Assembly: GCA_009103225.1 (NCBI GenBank)
Contig: RHPI01003079.1
Span: 90,377-154,376, forward strand
Length of the DNA: 64,000 nucleotides
Source of the DNA: Chlorokybus atmophyticus
Lineage: Eukaryota; Streptophyta; Chlorokybophyceae; Chlorokybales; Chlorokybaceae
Direction of reading: 5' to 3'
Position numbers and translations under genes: made by a program. This document shows, one piece after another, positions 35,938-47,362 of the stretch (position 1 is the first letter of the stretch; each line of letters begins with the position of its first letter). The notes beneath the pieces were generated by a model that ran no database searches, was not told the origin of the DNA, and worked only from the letters and a program-made list of their open reading frames with translations.

Positions 35938-36149
35938 GACGAGGAAGATTGGACAGTCCCTACACAGCTCCGAGCCTTGGGTTGTCTTTCAACACCTAGT
36001 CGTGCGAAAACCTTAACCCGATCGCTCCCCTTTGCTCCGTCCACAAGAGTCTTCAACTTGTTGACAGGCCGCTTGTTGACAGCCCGTGTTTACACTCCTT
36101 GTAGCAAATGCGACAGTCTTCTCACTTTGCTGCCCTCCTCCCTTCCTCT

Positions 36150-36890
36150 TCGCTTCATCACGCTGCTGTTTTCTACACTCCTTCTTCCAATGGCCCTCCT
36201 TCTTGCAGTAGTGGCACGTTCCCTTCCTTCTTTATGGACGAGAACTGCCTCCCTGCTGGTAACAGCCCTTCAAGGATCTTGCTGCGAAAGCAACTGCATC
36301 TCCACCACTGTCCGCCTTGTTGGCCTTCCGCTGCTCTACTTGCAGCAAGTTGGGTGTCACAGCATCAAGGAGAAGCTCAGTTGATGATGACTCCGGCACT
36401 GTGACCGCCATCTCATACTCTTCCGCCAGGCCCACTAGGATAGCCCATACCATCTCCGTTTCTTTAACATCATGCTCGATTCCTGCAAGGTCTTGTTACA
36501 GATCTCGTGCTTGGGCAATGTACTTGAAGAGCGGCTCTCCGGGCTTCTTCTTGAATGCAGTGAGATTCTTGCGTAGTTGCAGCCTCCTTGCATTTTTTTT
36601 AGCATTTTAAAAAGTCCTGCAATTTCTTCCAACACTGTCAATTAGTCTTGCACTCATTAATCAAGCCAACGTGATGCTCCTTTATATGCAGGCCTATGCG
36701 TGCAAGAGCCTTCAAGCTACTCTTGGCATAAGCGGACTCTTCACCTGCCCGTGCCTCCGCTCCATCAGGATCCGCATACTTCCAGAGCTGCTTGATAATC
36801 AGCACCATCTCCATGCGTACACTCCATGTGCTGTAGTTGTCTAAGTCTAGCATCTCCACCATCGTGTGTTGTCGTCACTGGTAGCCATGT
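36150..36890 (-). pseudogene. Copia gag of minus-strand element
   Basis: Begins MVEMLDLDNYSTWSVRMEMV at 36862, continues LIIKQLWKYADPDGAEARAG and SSLKALARIGLHIKEHHVGL, then after a frame break VWAILVGLAEEYEMAVTVPE (36450-36390). It ends in a CCHC zinc knuckle, CHYCKKEGHWKKEC (about 36170-36215). This is the standard copia gag layout. It resembles the gag at 29.4 kb. Confidence 0.85.
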
Positions 36891-38001
36891 TGCCTCCTCC
36901 TGCTCCTCGTGCAGACGGCTGTCGGCTGTCCCTCAGCTCCCACGCTGACTTCCTTGCAGGTGACGATGGGTTGGGGTATGAGGAGTGTATTGTTTGTGGA
37001 TGCGAGTGTGGTTGTGTGGCGCTTGCCACTTCACCATGGATGAGGGTGAGTGTGTGTGATTGGCACATTGCACAACATACAACGGGCTTGGGGCAGCCCG
37101 CATGCTTGTGCATACACAACCCTTGCATACTATATCATACACATTGCATTCCCACTATTTTGTGATCTTATGTGTACGCAGCACGCGCATAGTGCTTGCA
37201 CTAGCGCAGATTGGTACACGCTGTCTCAGCATGCATTGATATACAGACTCTAAAGAGAAACACAATTGGCCACATTCTGCACACAACTGCCAATGCCTTA
37301 TTAAAAACTTGCCATTATTTGGCTGCAAAACATGTATATACCTTGATAATGTAGCCACATTGGCAATACAAACTTCCTTAGCAATATCCCTGCCGAACCG
37401 CTGGTTGGGTCAGACCAGGCTGGATGCTTATGCTCACATAGGCTAAGCAACTCGTACTCCTGAACTTTGGGTGTGGGCCTCTACTCGCATGTATTGAGTT
37501 GTCATTAGGGCTCAACACATGATCTATAATGGTAGTCTCCAAACCCGTTTCAAGATAGTGTAGTGCGCGATAACTGAGTCAGCCCTCCAAAGGGCTCCCT
37601 TACCAAACTCCCTCTCACCAGAAGTATGCAACTGCGATGAGTGCATCATCATTGAGTGGTGACTTGTAAGAGTTTCCCGCACAGCCCAAGGACATGTTAT
37701 ACTCCCCGTCTTTACAGTTCAAGATGATTTGCAATTGTTTATCCTGCTGATCTGAATGTGGCCAACAAACCCAACACCATCACCTGCACATCTCTAAGCA
37801 GCCATATGAGAAACACCTCATAAGGCCACTACCCAGTTGCCCGAACTGACTAGAGTAGTCTCAAGCTACGCTGCGTGCATTTCTCACCAACACCTCCACA
37901 TACTTCACTTACCTCTCGAGTCAATGGTCATGTGTATGTGTCGATGTGTATGTTGTGTTGTCCTGTGTGTTGAACAGTCTGAACTGGAACGGTGCTGTGG
38001 T
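36891..38001. other. Unassigned region between copia and chromomethylase
   Basis: This stretch probably includes part of a copia 5-prime LTR (minus strand, just above 36890) and the 3-prime UTR of the chromomethylase. No gene or clear terminal repeat was found. Confidence 0.3.
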
Positions 38002-41000
38002 CTAGTACCACACTATTCCATTGGGCAGCTTGCACAGAGGCTCCTTAGTCTCACCCCTCATTGCCATCACGAGTGCCAGGCAGAGCGCGCGTGCGACAGG
38101 AGGCGCCACAGCATTGCCAACCTGCAGAATACATATGCTTTACAACTGGGAATTTTATGAAATGTGCTTCGTTTTGTAGAAACCGCCCACCTGCATGTAG
38201 CGGTCTTTGATCAGTTTGCCATGGACCTTATAGTAGTCGGGGAAGCCTTGTGAGCGCGCGCACTCGCGTACAGTGAGCACACGGTCCTGATGCGGATGAC
38301 ATATGCGCTGCGTACACACAAACACGCATGCAAATTGTCACACCCGTATAGCAGCTTGCAACCACTACATGGCATGCATGAGCGTACGCACACGCAAGCA
38401 CGTGTGCAAACGCTCATGCATGCGTGCACGGTCATGGTCACATGCCCGCGCACACTTGCACACGCATACCTGTGCGTGCGGGTCTGCCAGCGTGACAACG
38501 GTAGACAAAATGTCATCTTCATCTACTCGCCCAAAAGCACGAGCTTTGGCAGTCTGATTCTTGTCCGAGCACAAGAAGCTGCATACGCAGCCAAATCATT
38601 ACCTGACAGGTCATGAACCATGCAAACCATTCACATACCATTACATTATGGTGCGAACGCAAGATCATACAGACTGTTCTTACTATGGAACCAAAGGATT
38701 GCCCAGCTTTGTTGTGCCATTATAAGATTTGTCGGGGTTCTGTTTGCCAGCAAAGGCCTCCCAATTGGCCCCTCTCAGACCCTTTGGCACGTACGACACG
38801 CGCTCGAGGTTGTCCAGGTGCATCTTCTTTGGGCAATGGTCATACAAAATGTTGTGATAACCGCTCATACCTTGGACACCTGCTGATACATGTGAGCATG
38901 AACATGTTGTTGTTGTTGTTGTTGCCGTTTGATGATGACATAGGAGAATCAATTTTTGTTGTAACGAGTGTGTCGACCTGGTGGATGCCGCCGGATCATG
39001 CGTTGGAAGTCGTTCATCGGCGGCGACAAGTACTGCATCTCTTGTCTCATCTCATCATTCTCAACGGGCGGCAGGTCGGTCCAGCTCTCTTTAAGCGTGA
39101 CGGTCTCATGAAGCATCAAGCTCTCAAAGTCGTCACACTCGTCGTATGCGACAGTGTTGTTCACCCACTTTGCCGGCGCGTGGCAGCGCATCTTCTCCAC
39201 GTGATGTGTTGGGAGTGGATATGCCGGGAGAGTCTCACCTGCAAATGCATATGGGGCGGTTGTATGTTGTGGTATACGTGCAAGGGGTGGACTTGCATGC
39301 AACGTACCTGATGCAGCTGCCCATAAGAAGCAACGCAGTCGGAATTGAGGGACGCCATAGGCAACGGCAGCCATGAGACCCAAGCGTACCTGCAACCGAT
39401 AGGGTGTATGTGTGCATATACGTACATGCGTATGTCTGTGCGCATGAGGAGACATATACACGGTAGGGAGACACAGGCATGCACATACTAAGGCATGGTC
39501 TCTGTGCCATGTGCACTTACAAAGTTGATGCGTTGACCAACCTCATGGTGGCAAAGTACGAGGAAACAACAACAGCCACCAACCACTACCATACCTGATA
39601 GTGCATGCAGATGAACTGCTGCATGGCAAACTTGGCAAGGTAGCCGTCCTCGCCCTTGTGAGTACGGCCAAACTTAAGCAGGTCGGGCACGTTCTCCATC
39701 AACACGAAGGACGGTCTGAAGTAATAAGCAAAGGCCAAAAACACCGTCAGCTGATAGTTCTTCGGGTCGCGCAGCGGATAGTCAAAGTTCCTGAACCTAT
39801 TGTGGCCAGATATGCCCTGGACAAGAGGCATAGTTGAGTGCATTGCCACAACCACACAATATGATCACATGTGTGTCATCACACCTGGCAAGGAGGGCCA
39901 CCAAGCAGCATATTCACATCGCCGGGTAGAGGTATGTCGCCGGTGGCACGCTTGCGATGCACAAAGTCCCGTATCTTCTCCACGCAGTTCAGGTTGGCTT
40001 CCGGCTCCCACGAGTCCTCCCACGGCACGCCTTTGTTGTCACCCGGTTTCCTGCCAACATGTCGAATAATGACTCAATCCCAACACCACAAGGAGTGGGT
40101 ATGTAAGTGCTGTAACTCACCACTTCCACTTGACAAGAAACTCCAACACGCCCTCACGATCTTCAACACAGTCCTCGTCAGGTTTCCCCTCGTTGCTGCC
40201 TTTTGTCCTGTCCTCGTCACCATCCTCAATGTCGTCGTCCAGAACAATGATGTCGTCCTCACCCTCACCAACGTCCTCATCGGGCTTGGGCTTGGGTTTC
40301 ATCTTCTTGTGTTGCTTGCTTGTCGGCAGCTTTATGCTTGGCCGCTCCCGAATGCGCATGTCCAAGACTGCATCCACCTGAACATGGAATGTTGTGTGTG
40401 CGTGTACGCATCTGTCTGTGCCTGCATGCGCATGTGTGTGTGGCGTGTGAGGCATACTGTCACCTACCAGCCATTCATCTTCTTCCAATCCGCTGGAGGT
40501 ATCTGACACGGCGTCCGAGTTGTCAACCTCCTGCTCATTCCCATTTGTGGTGGCTTCTTCCAGGTTTATGTACAAGTCATTCCCACCCGGGACAAGTGGG
40601 CCATTATTAGCAATTGGTTTCTGATCCGGACGATCAGTTGGCAGCGGGTACTGCACAAACAGCAGGTCCGGCACGGTCATCAGGCATGCATGCACGCATG
40701 CCACATCCCACTCCATCATATCAAGATTATATATGCGCTGTAGTACATGTGTGTGATTATGTTACATAAGAGGCACCTGTTGGCAAAGCATGTGGAATCG
40801 CTTGCATAGACTCAGGAAGTGCTCCACCTTCATGTTGTACACCTGGACAAGGCACAGAGTACATTTGCATGACCGAACATTGCCTCCAAGGAGTAGAGAA
40901 CGACGTGAACACACCGTTGTTTCAGGGTGATGCGCTTGAAAGGTCTCCGCAGCCAGTTTATTGAAGTCCACTGCCCACCTCTGCATACACGCTGTGTCAG

Positions 41001-43663
41001 CGGCAAGGTTGCTAAAAACACCAACACAATGGCGCTCACCGTGCTGATCTCCGTGTCCTTGTCGCTGTACTGAAAGCCCAGCGATAGACCACCGCAACCA
41101 CAATAGAGCTCCAGCACCTGTAATGGTTGAGAAAGTCACACCCCACATCTGTTACTTCATATGACTTCACTCTCTTACCTTAAGGGTACATTTTGCTGAT
41201 GCGGGCTCATGCAAAGTAGCTGCATTCTGAGCACTGCTTTTCATCGGCACTTCTGGTTTGTGATGCGGGCTGGTTGCTTGGTTGTTGCCTCCATCTTCAA
41301 GTTTGACTTTTACGCTTGATGTCATGGACTGTTCTGACCTACATGGCCAATGTCACATGAGCATGCAACCAAACTCAAGTCCATTGTGTTGAAACCCACC
41401 TGATTGTTGCTTCGGCCTTGGCCTTGAATACGAGCGGCGCAGTCTCAAGGACCACCAAGTCATCATCACTGTCTGAAAGAGTGATGACAGTAGTTGCTGC
41501 GTCGATGATGTTGTTATTCGACTCCTCTGTAGCAGGCAAAAAAGGATTGGGAGGCTTACTCTAGACCGCGGCAACCAGTGCATGATGAAAGACGAGTCCA
41601 CGCACACAGAAGTGTGCAAGCATACCAACAGCAGGGGTGCCGGCAGCATTGGAAGCACCAGACTCAGCAACTAGCACAGGTACGTCTGCTGCTGGACCTG
41701 AGGCGGTCACGCAGAGTATACCACAGGCACATCGTGTTACTGTGACACACGCACACGCACAGAACGGGAGAGAGTAAGAGAGATTACCTTGCAGGGACGA
41801 TCGCCTTCTATAGGGCACCACATTGTCCGTGGACAGCTTGGAGTTAGCTGATGCCGTTGCCTTCTGCGTCGCATACTCTAACTCCGGGTGGTCTTCTGGT
41901 GGCAGATGGGAGCAGTCTGGCAGGTCTTTGAGAGCAGACAGTAAGCGTGTCAACCGAGATGCATTTTACTTTTCTCTGCTTACATCTGGTGTCAATCTCA
42001 GCACGAGAAAGCTTTGGCAAACTCACCTATGAACGATGTATACTGCTGGTGGTATTGCATATCATAATAACCGTCACACTTTGCTACTTGATCCGGCATG
42101 GGAGGATCCTGTGCACAAGGCCACATTCACAGTTCTGTCAAGCAAAGTAGATACAAGTGCACTTAAGAGCAAACTGAGCAGAGATCGCTGTATACACAGC
42201 GAAGGTGATACCTTAGCTGAGCAGCGAAGGATGTTTGCGGGGCGAATGATGTTCTTCAGCAGGTTATCATTGACATCGTCGCTGAGAAACACTCTCTTTG
42301 CATCCGGCTGCTCTGCAGCATACTTGTCGCCAATTGGTTTACCCAGTGGCTGTTTCATCAAAGTACCATCAACCAGCAAGGATGTGTGCAACCGCAGGCG
42401 CATGCAACAGTTGTAAGACATGCATGTATGCATGCAGCTTTACCTATATACTGAGACTATTTCTGCTCACATGTGCAAGCTGACTGCACATGTGTGAGTG
42501 CTTTTGGATTTCCAATGCTCAGGTACGATCTGCATGAATGCATGAGCACACACATGCAGTACAGCAACTTGACTCACAGTCTCATCGAATCTCCAAAACC
42601 ACCTTGCTTGAAACCAACCCCTCCCGTCTTCTGTGCAGAAGATCTCGCATACTTGCGCAATATGAGTGGCTTCGGAAGCACTATCAGCCTGAAGTGTTGT
42701 TTGTTGGTGTTGGTATCGACAGCAGTGAGAGTCCTTCTCACTTGCTACCATGACACTCATGCATTAGTACCTTCAAGACTACAGTCTGGTTCACTGCGAT
42801 CTCGTAGCCGTCCACTTGGACCCGAGCAAAGTGCGCCACAGCTGGCACCTTACACGCGTTCCTAGTTGACACATATGTTGTCGCAAGCACACCAACAAAA
42901 GATGTATTGCAAAGCCCTTCACAGATTCATCTGCTTACGGGTCCGGGTTGCTCATAGTTCGCCTTGACTCTTCCTGTGTGTCGATGTCGCATGAGCATGA
43001 GCGGCATTGGTTGTGCACATTACACTTTGCAACATCACATTGTAACTCTACCTGGTATCGGCGGTAAGGCCATATCTCGCTTGCCTCTGCACGCGGCAGC
43101 GGGCTCCAGAGGTACTCCACGCCTTCATCGTCCTCATCGTCCTCCACAAACTTGCATGTTCCCGGGGGCTTCTTCAGGGACTTGCCTGGCGTGGTCTTGC
43201 GCCTCTTCCGCGGCTTCCGCTTCCTCTGCATGTGAACAGGGTGCTCAGTCACCAAAACTGTAGCTATTTCCTGAGTACACCTTGCTCAAATTCGTTCCAC
43301 AAACAGTTCTGCAGTTCTGCTCCGTCCCCAAGCGCATCCACACACACGGCAACAATTAGGGCGTGTGGTGGTGAGTCAGAGCATTGTTCTTGAACTAACT
43401 ACCAAAGCATGCAAGAACATGCCAGGACGAGCTTCGCGGCAGAGACACAATGCCAGTTGAGGCATACACCGGGATGGCATCAATGCGCTAGCTCTCATCA
43501 GCAAAGCTCAACCAAGTGACAAACAAACCTCTTCCTCAATGCAGTCGTAGTCTGACACGAAGCCTCCAGCTATGGCCTTGCGGGGCCTCAGCTCCCGCCC
43601 TGGTTTTGCTTGAGAGGTGCTGTTCTGCTGACTCTCAAGGCCCTCTTCCATGCCTGCAGACAT
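38002..43663 (-). CDS. CMT: Chromomethylase: BAH + chromodomain DNA (cytosine-5) methyltransferase
   Basis: Predicted 1028 residues from 23 exons: 43529-43663, 43052-43225, 42771-42848, 42578-42688, 42212-42349, 42027-42078, 41788-41925, 41626-41697, 41400-41526, 41179-41338, 41040-41117, 40915-40980, 40777-40842, 40468-40650, 40121-40377, 39885-40050, 39595-39816, 39308-39389, 38978-39238, 38684-38879, 38470-38578, 38191-38286, 38002-38121. Residues 46-103 are basic and rich in Lys/Arg. A BAH domain spans about 104-260 ([41 protein letters not shown]). Methyltransferase motif I is [15 protein letters not shown] (about 396). A chromodomain is inserted at about 595-650 ([20 protein letters not shown]), between motifs I and IV as in chromomethylases. 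Motif IV is GGPPCQ (662-667), motif VI VLMENV (705-710), motif VIII QFRLR, motif [21 protein letters not shown], and motif [14 protein letters not shown]. All catalytic residues are present. Chromomethylases bind H3K9-methylated nucleosomes and methylate non-CG or CG cytosines in the nucleus. The start ATG is a guess, and an earlier exon cannot be excluded. The donor after exon 19 (GTCGAC) is weak. Confidence 0.92.
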
Positions 43664-44094
43664 GCCTGCATGAGCTCTGCTTGTGCAACATGACGGCTTG
43701 TCACACAGTCATCATCATACATGCATGCATGACAAGTACACGACATGCAAGACTCGCTCCTCCTAAGTACGATCAGCGATGCCCATGTTAGCCAAATTAA
43801 AGACAGCTAGTTCTTGCATGCACGTGACAAGCATGGTGAACACAACACCGCCCGGGGGGGGGAGGGGCGCACGAGGGGCTTGCCCACACGCTCTTCCCAA
43901 GACCCGCTACGCTAAGTGCACGGGCCGCCAGCACGGCACGGCGAATACGGCCGTCAGATGTAGGAGGCCAGACGTGTAATGACGCAGTGTGTGCATGCAT
44001 GCACATTGTGACAGGTGTGCATGCACACAATAATGTAAGGCAAGCTTGTGTATGCATGCACATGTTCACATACATACACATCTCTAGGTAATGT

Positions 44095-44139
44095 CACGTT
44101 GTGTGCGAGCAACCGTCTTAACCACTCGGCCATGGCGGC
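44095..44139 (-). tRNA. tRNA 5-prime half (Ser/Leu type) or SINE head
   Basis: On the minus strand the sequence GCCGCCATGGCCGAGTGGTT then AAGACGG matches the acceptor and D-arm of a class II tRNA; TGGCCGAGTGG is a perfect A-box. No T-arm (GGTTCGANNCC) is found within the next 200 bases, and the anticodon arm pairs poorly. It is therefore a truncated tRNA pseudogene or the head of a tRNA-derived SINE, not a working tRNA gene. Confidence 0.45.
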
Positions 44140-44759
44140 AAAGTCGCAATCATGATTCAGAAGTATGCATGCAGCATATACATGGTTTTAGCGTGTATAA
44201 TCAACGCCCATCATCATTATGAGGCTTTTTATCAGGTTGCAAGGTGCATGCTTCCATGTATGATTCCACACCAGAACACATGATAGCATTTGATACCTAA
44301 AACATTCACCTCTCAACCCTAAAAGAGCTGCTCGGTGGGCGTTGATTACATATGGCGATAATATGCGAGTGCATGCACACTTCTCATTGATGGTACACTA
44401 AGACTGGATACCCAACATGAAGAGTGACGACGCAAAGGCCAACGACCAACAAGTTCAAAAGTTGTGCAAATATCAAAGATGGCTTCAACTTAACAACTTA
44501 AGACATGTGACCGCATGCTTATACAAGCGTGCATACACGAGGTGAACATAGTACGTACGCTACATCTTGCTCACCTAAGTTGCAAAGGAGCCTCTCGCTA
44601 CAGAGCTGCTTGTTACATTTCCACTCTTGCCAGCATGATAGAGAAGACTTCGCACTGAAAGCGTGCTACTGTCAAAGAGTATAACGCATGTCTAGCAACG
44701 AGCAACACTGCAAACGTCAGGCTAATCGAACACAACACAGTGTTGCACAGCTGCTACTT

Positions 44760-44791
44760 GGATATGCTCTGCTGTCAAGCAGAGCACATCC
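44760..44791. repeat. Hairpin with perfect 9-bp stem
   Basis: TGCTCTGCT GTCA AGCAGAGCA (44765-44786), extended by GGAT/ATCC with one mismatch. No U-run follows, so it is not a prokaryote-like terminator. It may be the core of a decayed inverted-repeat element. Confidence 0.6.
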
Positions 44792-45235
44792 AGCTGCTTC
44801 AGCTACAGAAGCTCTTGCGAACAGCTGTTGCAAACTAACTATGTGGTGCACTTGATGGCAACAGCTGCTGTCCTCAAGAGCTGACGCACTTTTTCAGACT
44901 TACCCAACAAGCTGAGACTAGACGCACGCAACGCACAGCAAACAGGTGACATCTTGTCATGTTGGCTGGTTACGCAAAACAAGAAACAAGAGGCAACAGG
45001 ATGCTATACAATTATTAGCCCATGCCACAGGCCAGATGCAACCAACCACTGCCATTGGCCTTAGCTGGACTAATTACTTACCAGCAAGCTTGATGTCAGC
45101 TCAGCTAAAATCCGAGGAAGTCCTCCCCTACCTTAAACCAGCTAAGCGACACCGTTCTCCAGCCCAGCCAGGCCCCCGCCACCGCTGCCGCCTGCAGCAA
45201 TGCACCAGGCCAAGTGTCTGACAGCAGCAGCTCAA

Positions 45236-45480
45236 ACTGGCGGAAGGGTCCCTGGAAGCTACTTACGGAAGCTCCCTGCAACGGCCGTGAGCAGTTGCGC
45301 TGTTTGACCATGTCGCGTAGACCTGTGCCCTTCCCCGGACGGAAGTCAACTTCCCTCACGAAAGCTTCCGAAATGTTCTGGAAAGCGATCACAACTAGTC
45401 TTTCCCTTTCGTCAGCCTACGGAACTTTCCGTTCGATGACGGAAGCCTTGGCGGGCTATCCACGGAAGGGTCCAAGCTTG
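45236..45480. repeat. CGGAAG-rich cluster
   Basis: The words CGGAAG, TTCCG and GGAAGGGTCC recur many times in about 250 bases (for example 45242, 45265, 45350, 45368, 45420, 45434, 45443, 45465). Some are on opposite strands. No regular period was found, so it may be a degenerate repeat rather than a simple tandem. Confidence 0.4.
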
Positions 45481-46500
45481 ATATCATTAATAACATCATT
45501 ATCATACAAATGAGATAAATTTTAAGTGTACACATGAGATGTATATGCTGATAGTTATCACGTAATATGCTTATGTCAAGGTATGACATGCATGATCACT
45601 GCTTATGGGACACTGTTCCATGAATTTCCATGCTGTCATTGAAGGCACTTGCAAAAGGCACCGGCATATAAAAGCATAAAATAATATTAAAGCTTAAACT
45701 TCCATCATTTTTGGGGAGCTTTCCTTCCCGAACAAAAATAATAGAAAGTTCACGTCTAAACCCACGGAATGACCCAGGTCTACTGTCGAGCCAAAACAAT
45801 TTCCCTCGCAAACCGTCACTGAGGCAGGTTACAGCACGGCTGCCCGCACAACGTTTTCCAAAACCTCTGTTGTAAAAACAGAGTTTCCTCCTTTCGGAAT
45901 CTCCCTGTCTTTGTTGGTATTGCCTTTCGCGTTGTTGCTGCAACTGTTACAATTTGCAGTTGACGATTTGTTGCATTTCGATGGCAAGAAAACACTAAGC
46001 ATTTGGCGGGGCATTTGGCGCCAAATCGCGAGTGAACAACTGAGTTCAGTGAACCAAGCAATTCAGTGACCTAACCCACTGCAGCCAGCCGGGCGGGGTG
46101 GGCTACGACTAGGCTGCTTCTGTTGAGGAGAGGGCTAAACAAGAGCGTTGCATGTGGTTGTGGCCTTATGGTGGCCTGTTGGGGAGCGCTAATTGCTCTT
46201 GGTGGAGCTGGCCTGCACATGCAGCAGTAGGGAGCTTCTCATCTGCTCCATTGCCGCCGCCGCCTAACTTTGAGCTGCCATGCCGAACGAGGGTGCTCGC
46301 CAGCTCGAAGCACGCCCTGCTGCGCCGCCTTCGGTGCTGTATGCCGTCGCCGCCGTCGACGCCGACATAAACAAGGAGAATGACAGGTCAGCGATCGTTA
46401 AACCGCTACACCACGCATTGCACACAAGCAGTACATGTCTCGAAAACGAAATTGCACGTGCTGTGTAGGTCAACGGGTCACCGGTAATTCTAAGCCCCCC

Positions 46501-47100
46501 CGATTCCTGAATTTTCAGACTGTTTGGTCTGAATAGTCAACAAAAACAGGGGTGAATAGCATAGAATACGGCGTCCCTGGCTCCTGCATGTCGAGGTGAA
46601 TGTTCCGACCGTTTGGTCTGAAAGGTGTTAAAGCCTGTTCAATAATAAAAAGTAATTGTCGGTGAATATCCCTGTGGCAATTAGATTGCACACTAGTCCT
46701 ATATGTGGGGCATTTATTCACTTGCGATGGAGCTGTACATTCAACCTGTATGGTGTAGTGCTGTGACCATTACATGTATTACACCACTGAATATTCAAGC
46801 AGGAATCGTTTGAATACTTGTAGTTAGGCAAGACAGACTCTTGCAAACGCGTTGAACATTCACATGCAGGGTTCGTTTGAATACCTGTAGTATTCCATAT
46901 GGCAGCTGCAACAGACTTGAATATGCACGCAAGGATTGTTTGAACACTTGCAGTCACCCAAAACTTTCACTTGCAGTAGAGTTGCATATTCACCCTGTTT
47001 GGTGTGGTGCCGCAACTGTACTACACCACTGAATATGCACGCATGTATTGTTTGATTACTCATAGTAATCTAGCCTGCACATTAAGTCCTACATGTGAGT
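46501..47100. repeat. Degenerate repeats with GAATAT...TTGTTTGAA units
   Basis: Four related units start near 46787, 46852, 46918 and 47029, each resembling TGAATATGCACGCAGG then ATTGTTTGAACACTTG. A longer phrase, CACCCTGTTTGGTGTGGTG then TACTACACCACTGAATAT (46992-47037), has a diverged copy at 46741-46793. Just before these, TTCAGACTGTTTGGTCTGAA (46514-46533) is a 7-bp inverted repeat, with a close copy at 46603-46622. Confidence 0.55.
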
Positions 47101-47362
47101 AGTTATTCAATGGCAATGAAGCTGAACAATGGTAAGCTGCTGTTTTACGACCGTCAATGTTACTATGAATGTTCAAGTGATTTCGAGTAGAACAAGACCC
47201 ATATATGCAGTGCTACTGATAATATTCACAGCAGTCCGTCCAGCCAGCCCAGCAATGTCAGCTGAATGGCAGCCGACTTACAACAACACATTCAATGCTG
47301 ACTACAATGTATGTCTGCTACCCAGAGCTGCACTTGCAGGTGGAAATCTCATGCGGCAATAT

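Larger units (their letters stand above)
32880..36890 (-). mobile_element. Ty1/copia retrotransposon, minus strand
   Basis: Pol order is complete when read from high to low coordinates: gag (36890-36150), zinc knuckle (about 36220), protease (about 35925), pre-integrase and integrase (35540-34580), reverse transcriptase (34340-33500) and RNase H (33500-32900). Multiple frameshifts and stops break it, including one near the gag start, where the first ATG (about 36885) leads to an early stop and a second ATG at 36862 carries the frame. The element is therefore a dead but almost full-length copy. Clear LTRs were not delimited. Confidence 0.9.
43664..46500. other. Intergenic region, mostly unassigned
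   Basis: It holds a G-run (43854-43863), a tRNA-like 5-prime half (44095-44139), a strong hairpin (44760-44791) and a cluster of CGGAAG words (45236-45480). An open stretch on the minus strand at 45596-45943 and one on the plus strand at 46280-46468 have no recognisable motif. Confidence 0.3.

Noticed and set aside
38613-39311. A 232-codon plus-strand open frame
   Set aside because: It is antisense to chromomethylase exons 19-21, whose phases and motifs are certain. No motif on the plus strand.
39871-40506. A 211-codon plus-strand open frame
   Set aside because: Antisense to the chromodomain exons of the chromomethylase; its hydrophobic text comes from reverse-reading an acidic exon.
45596-45943. 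A 115-codon minus-strand frame as a gene
   Set aside because: No recognisable motif, no splice or start support, AT-rich end; left as unassigned.
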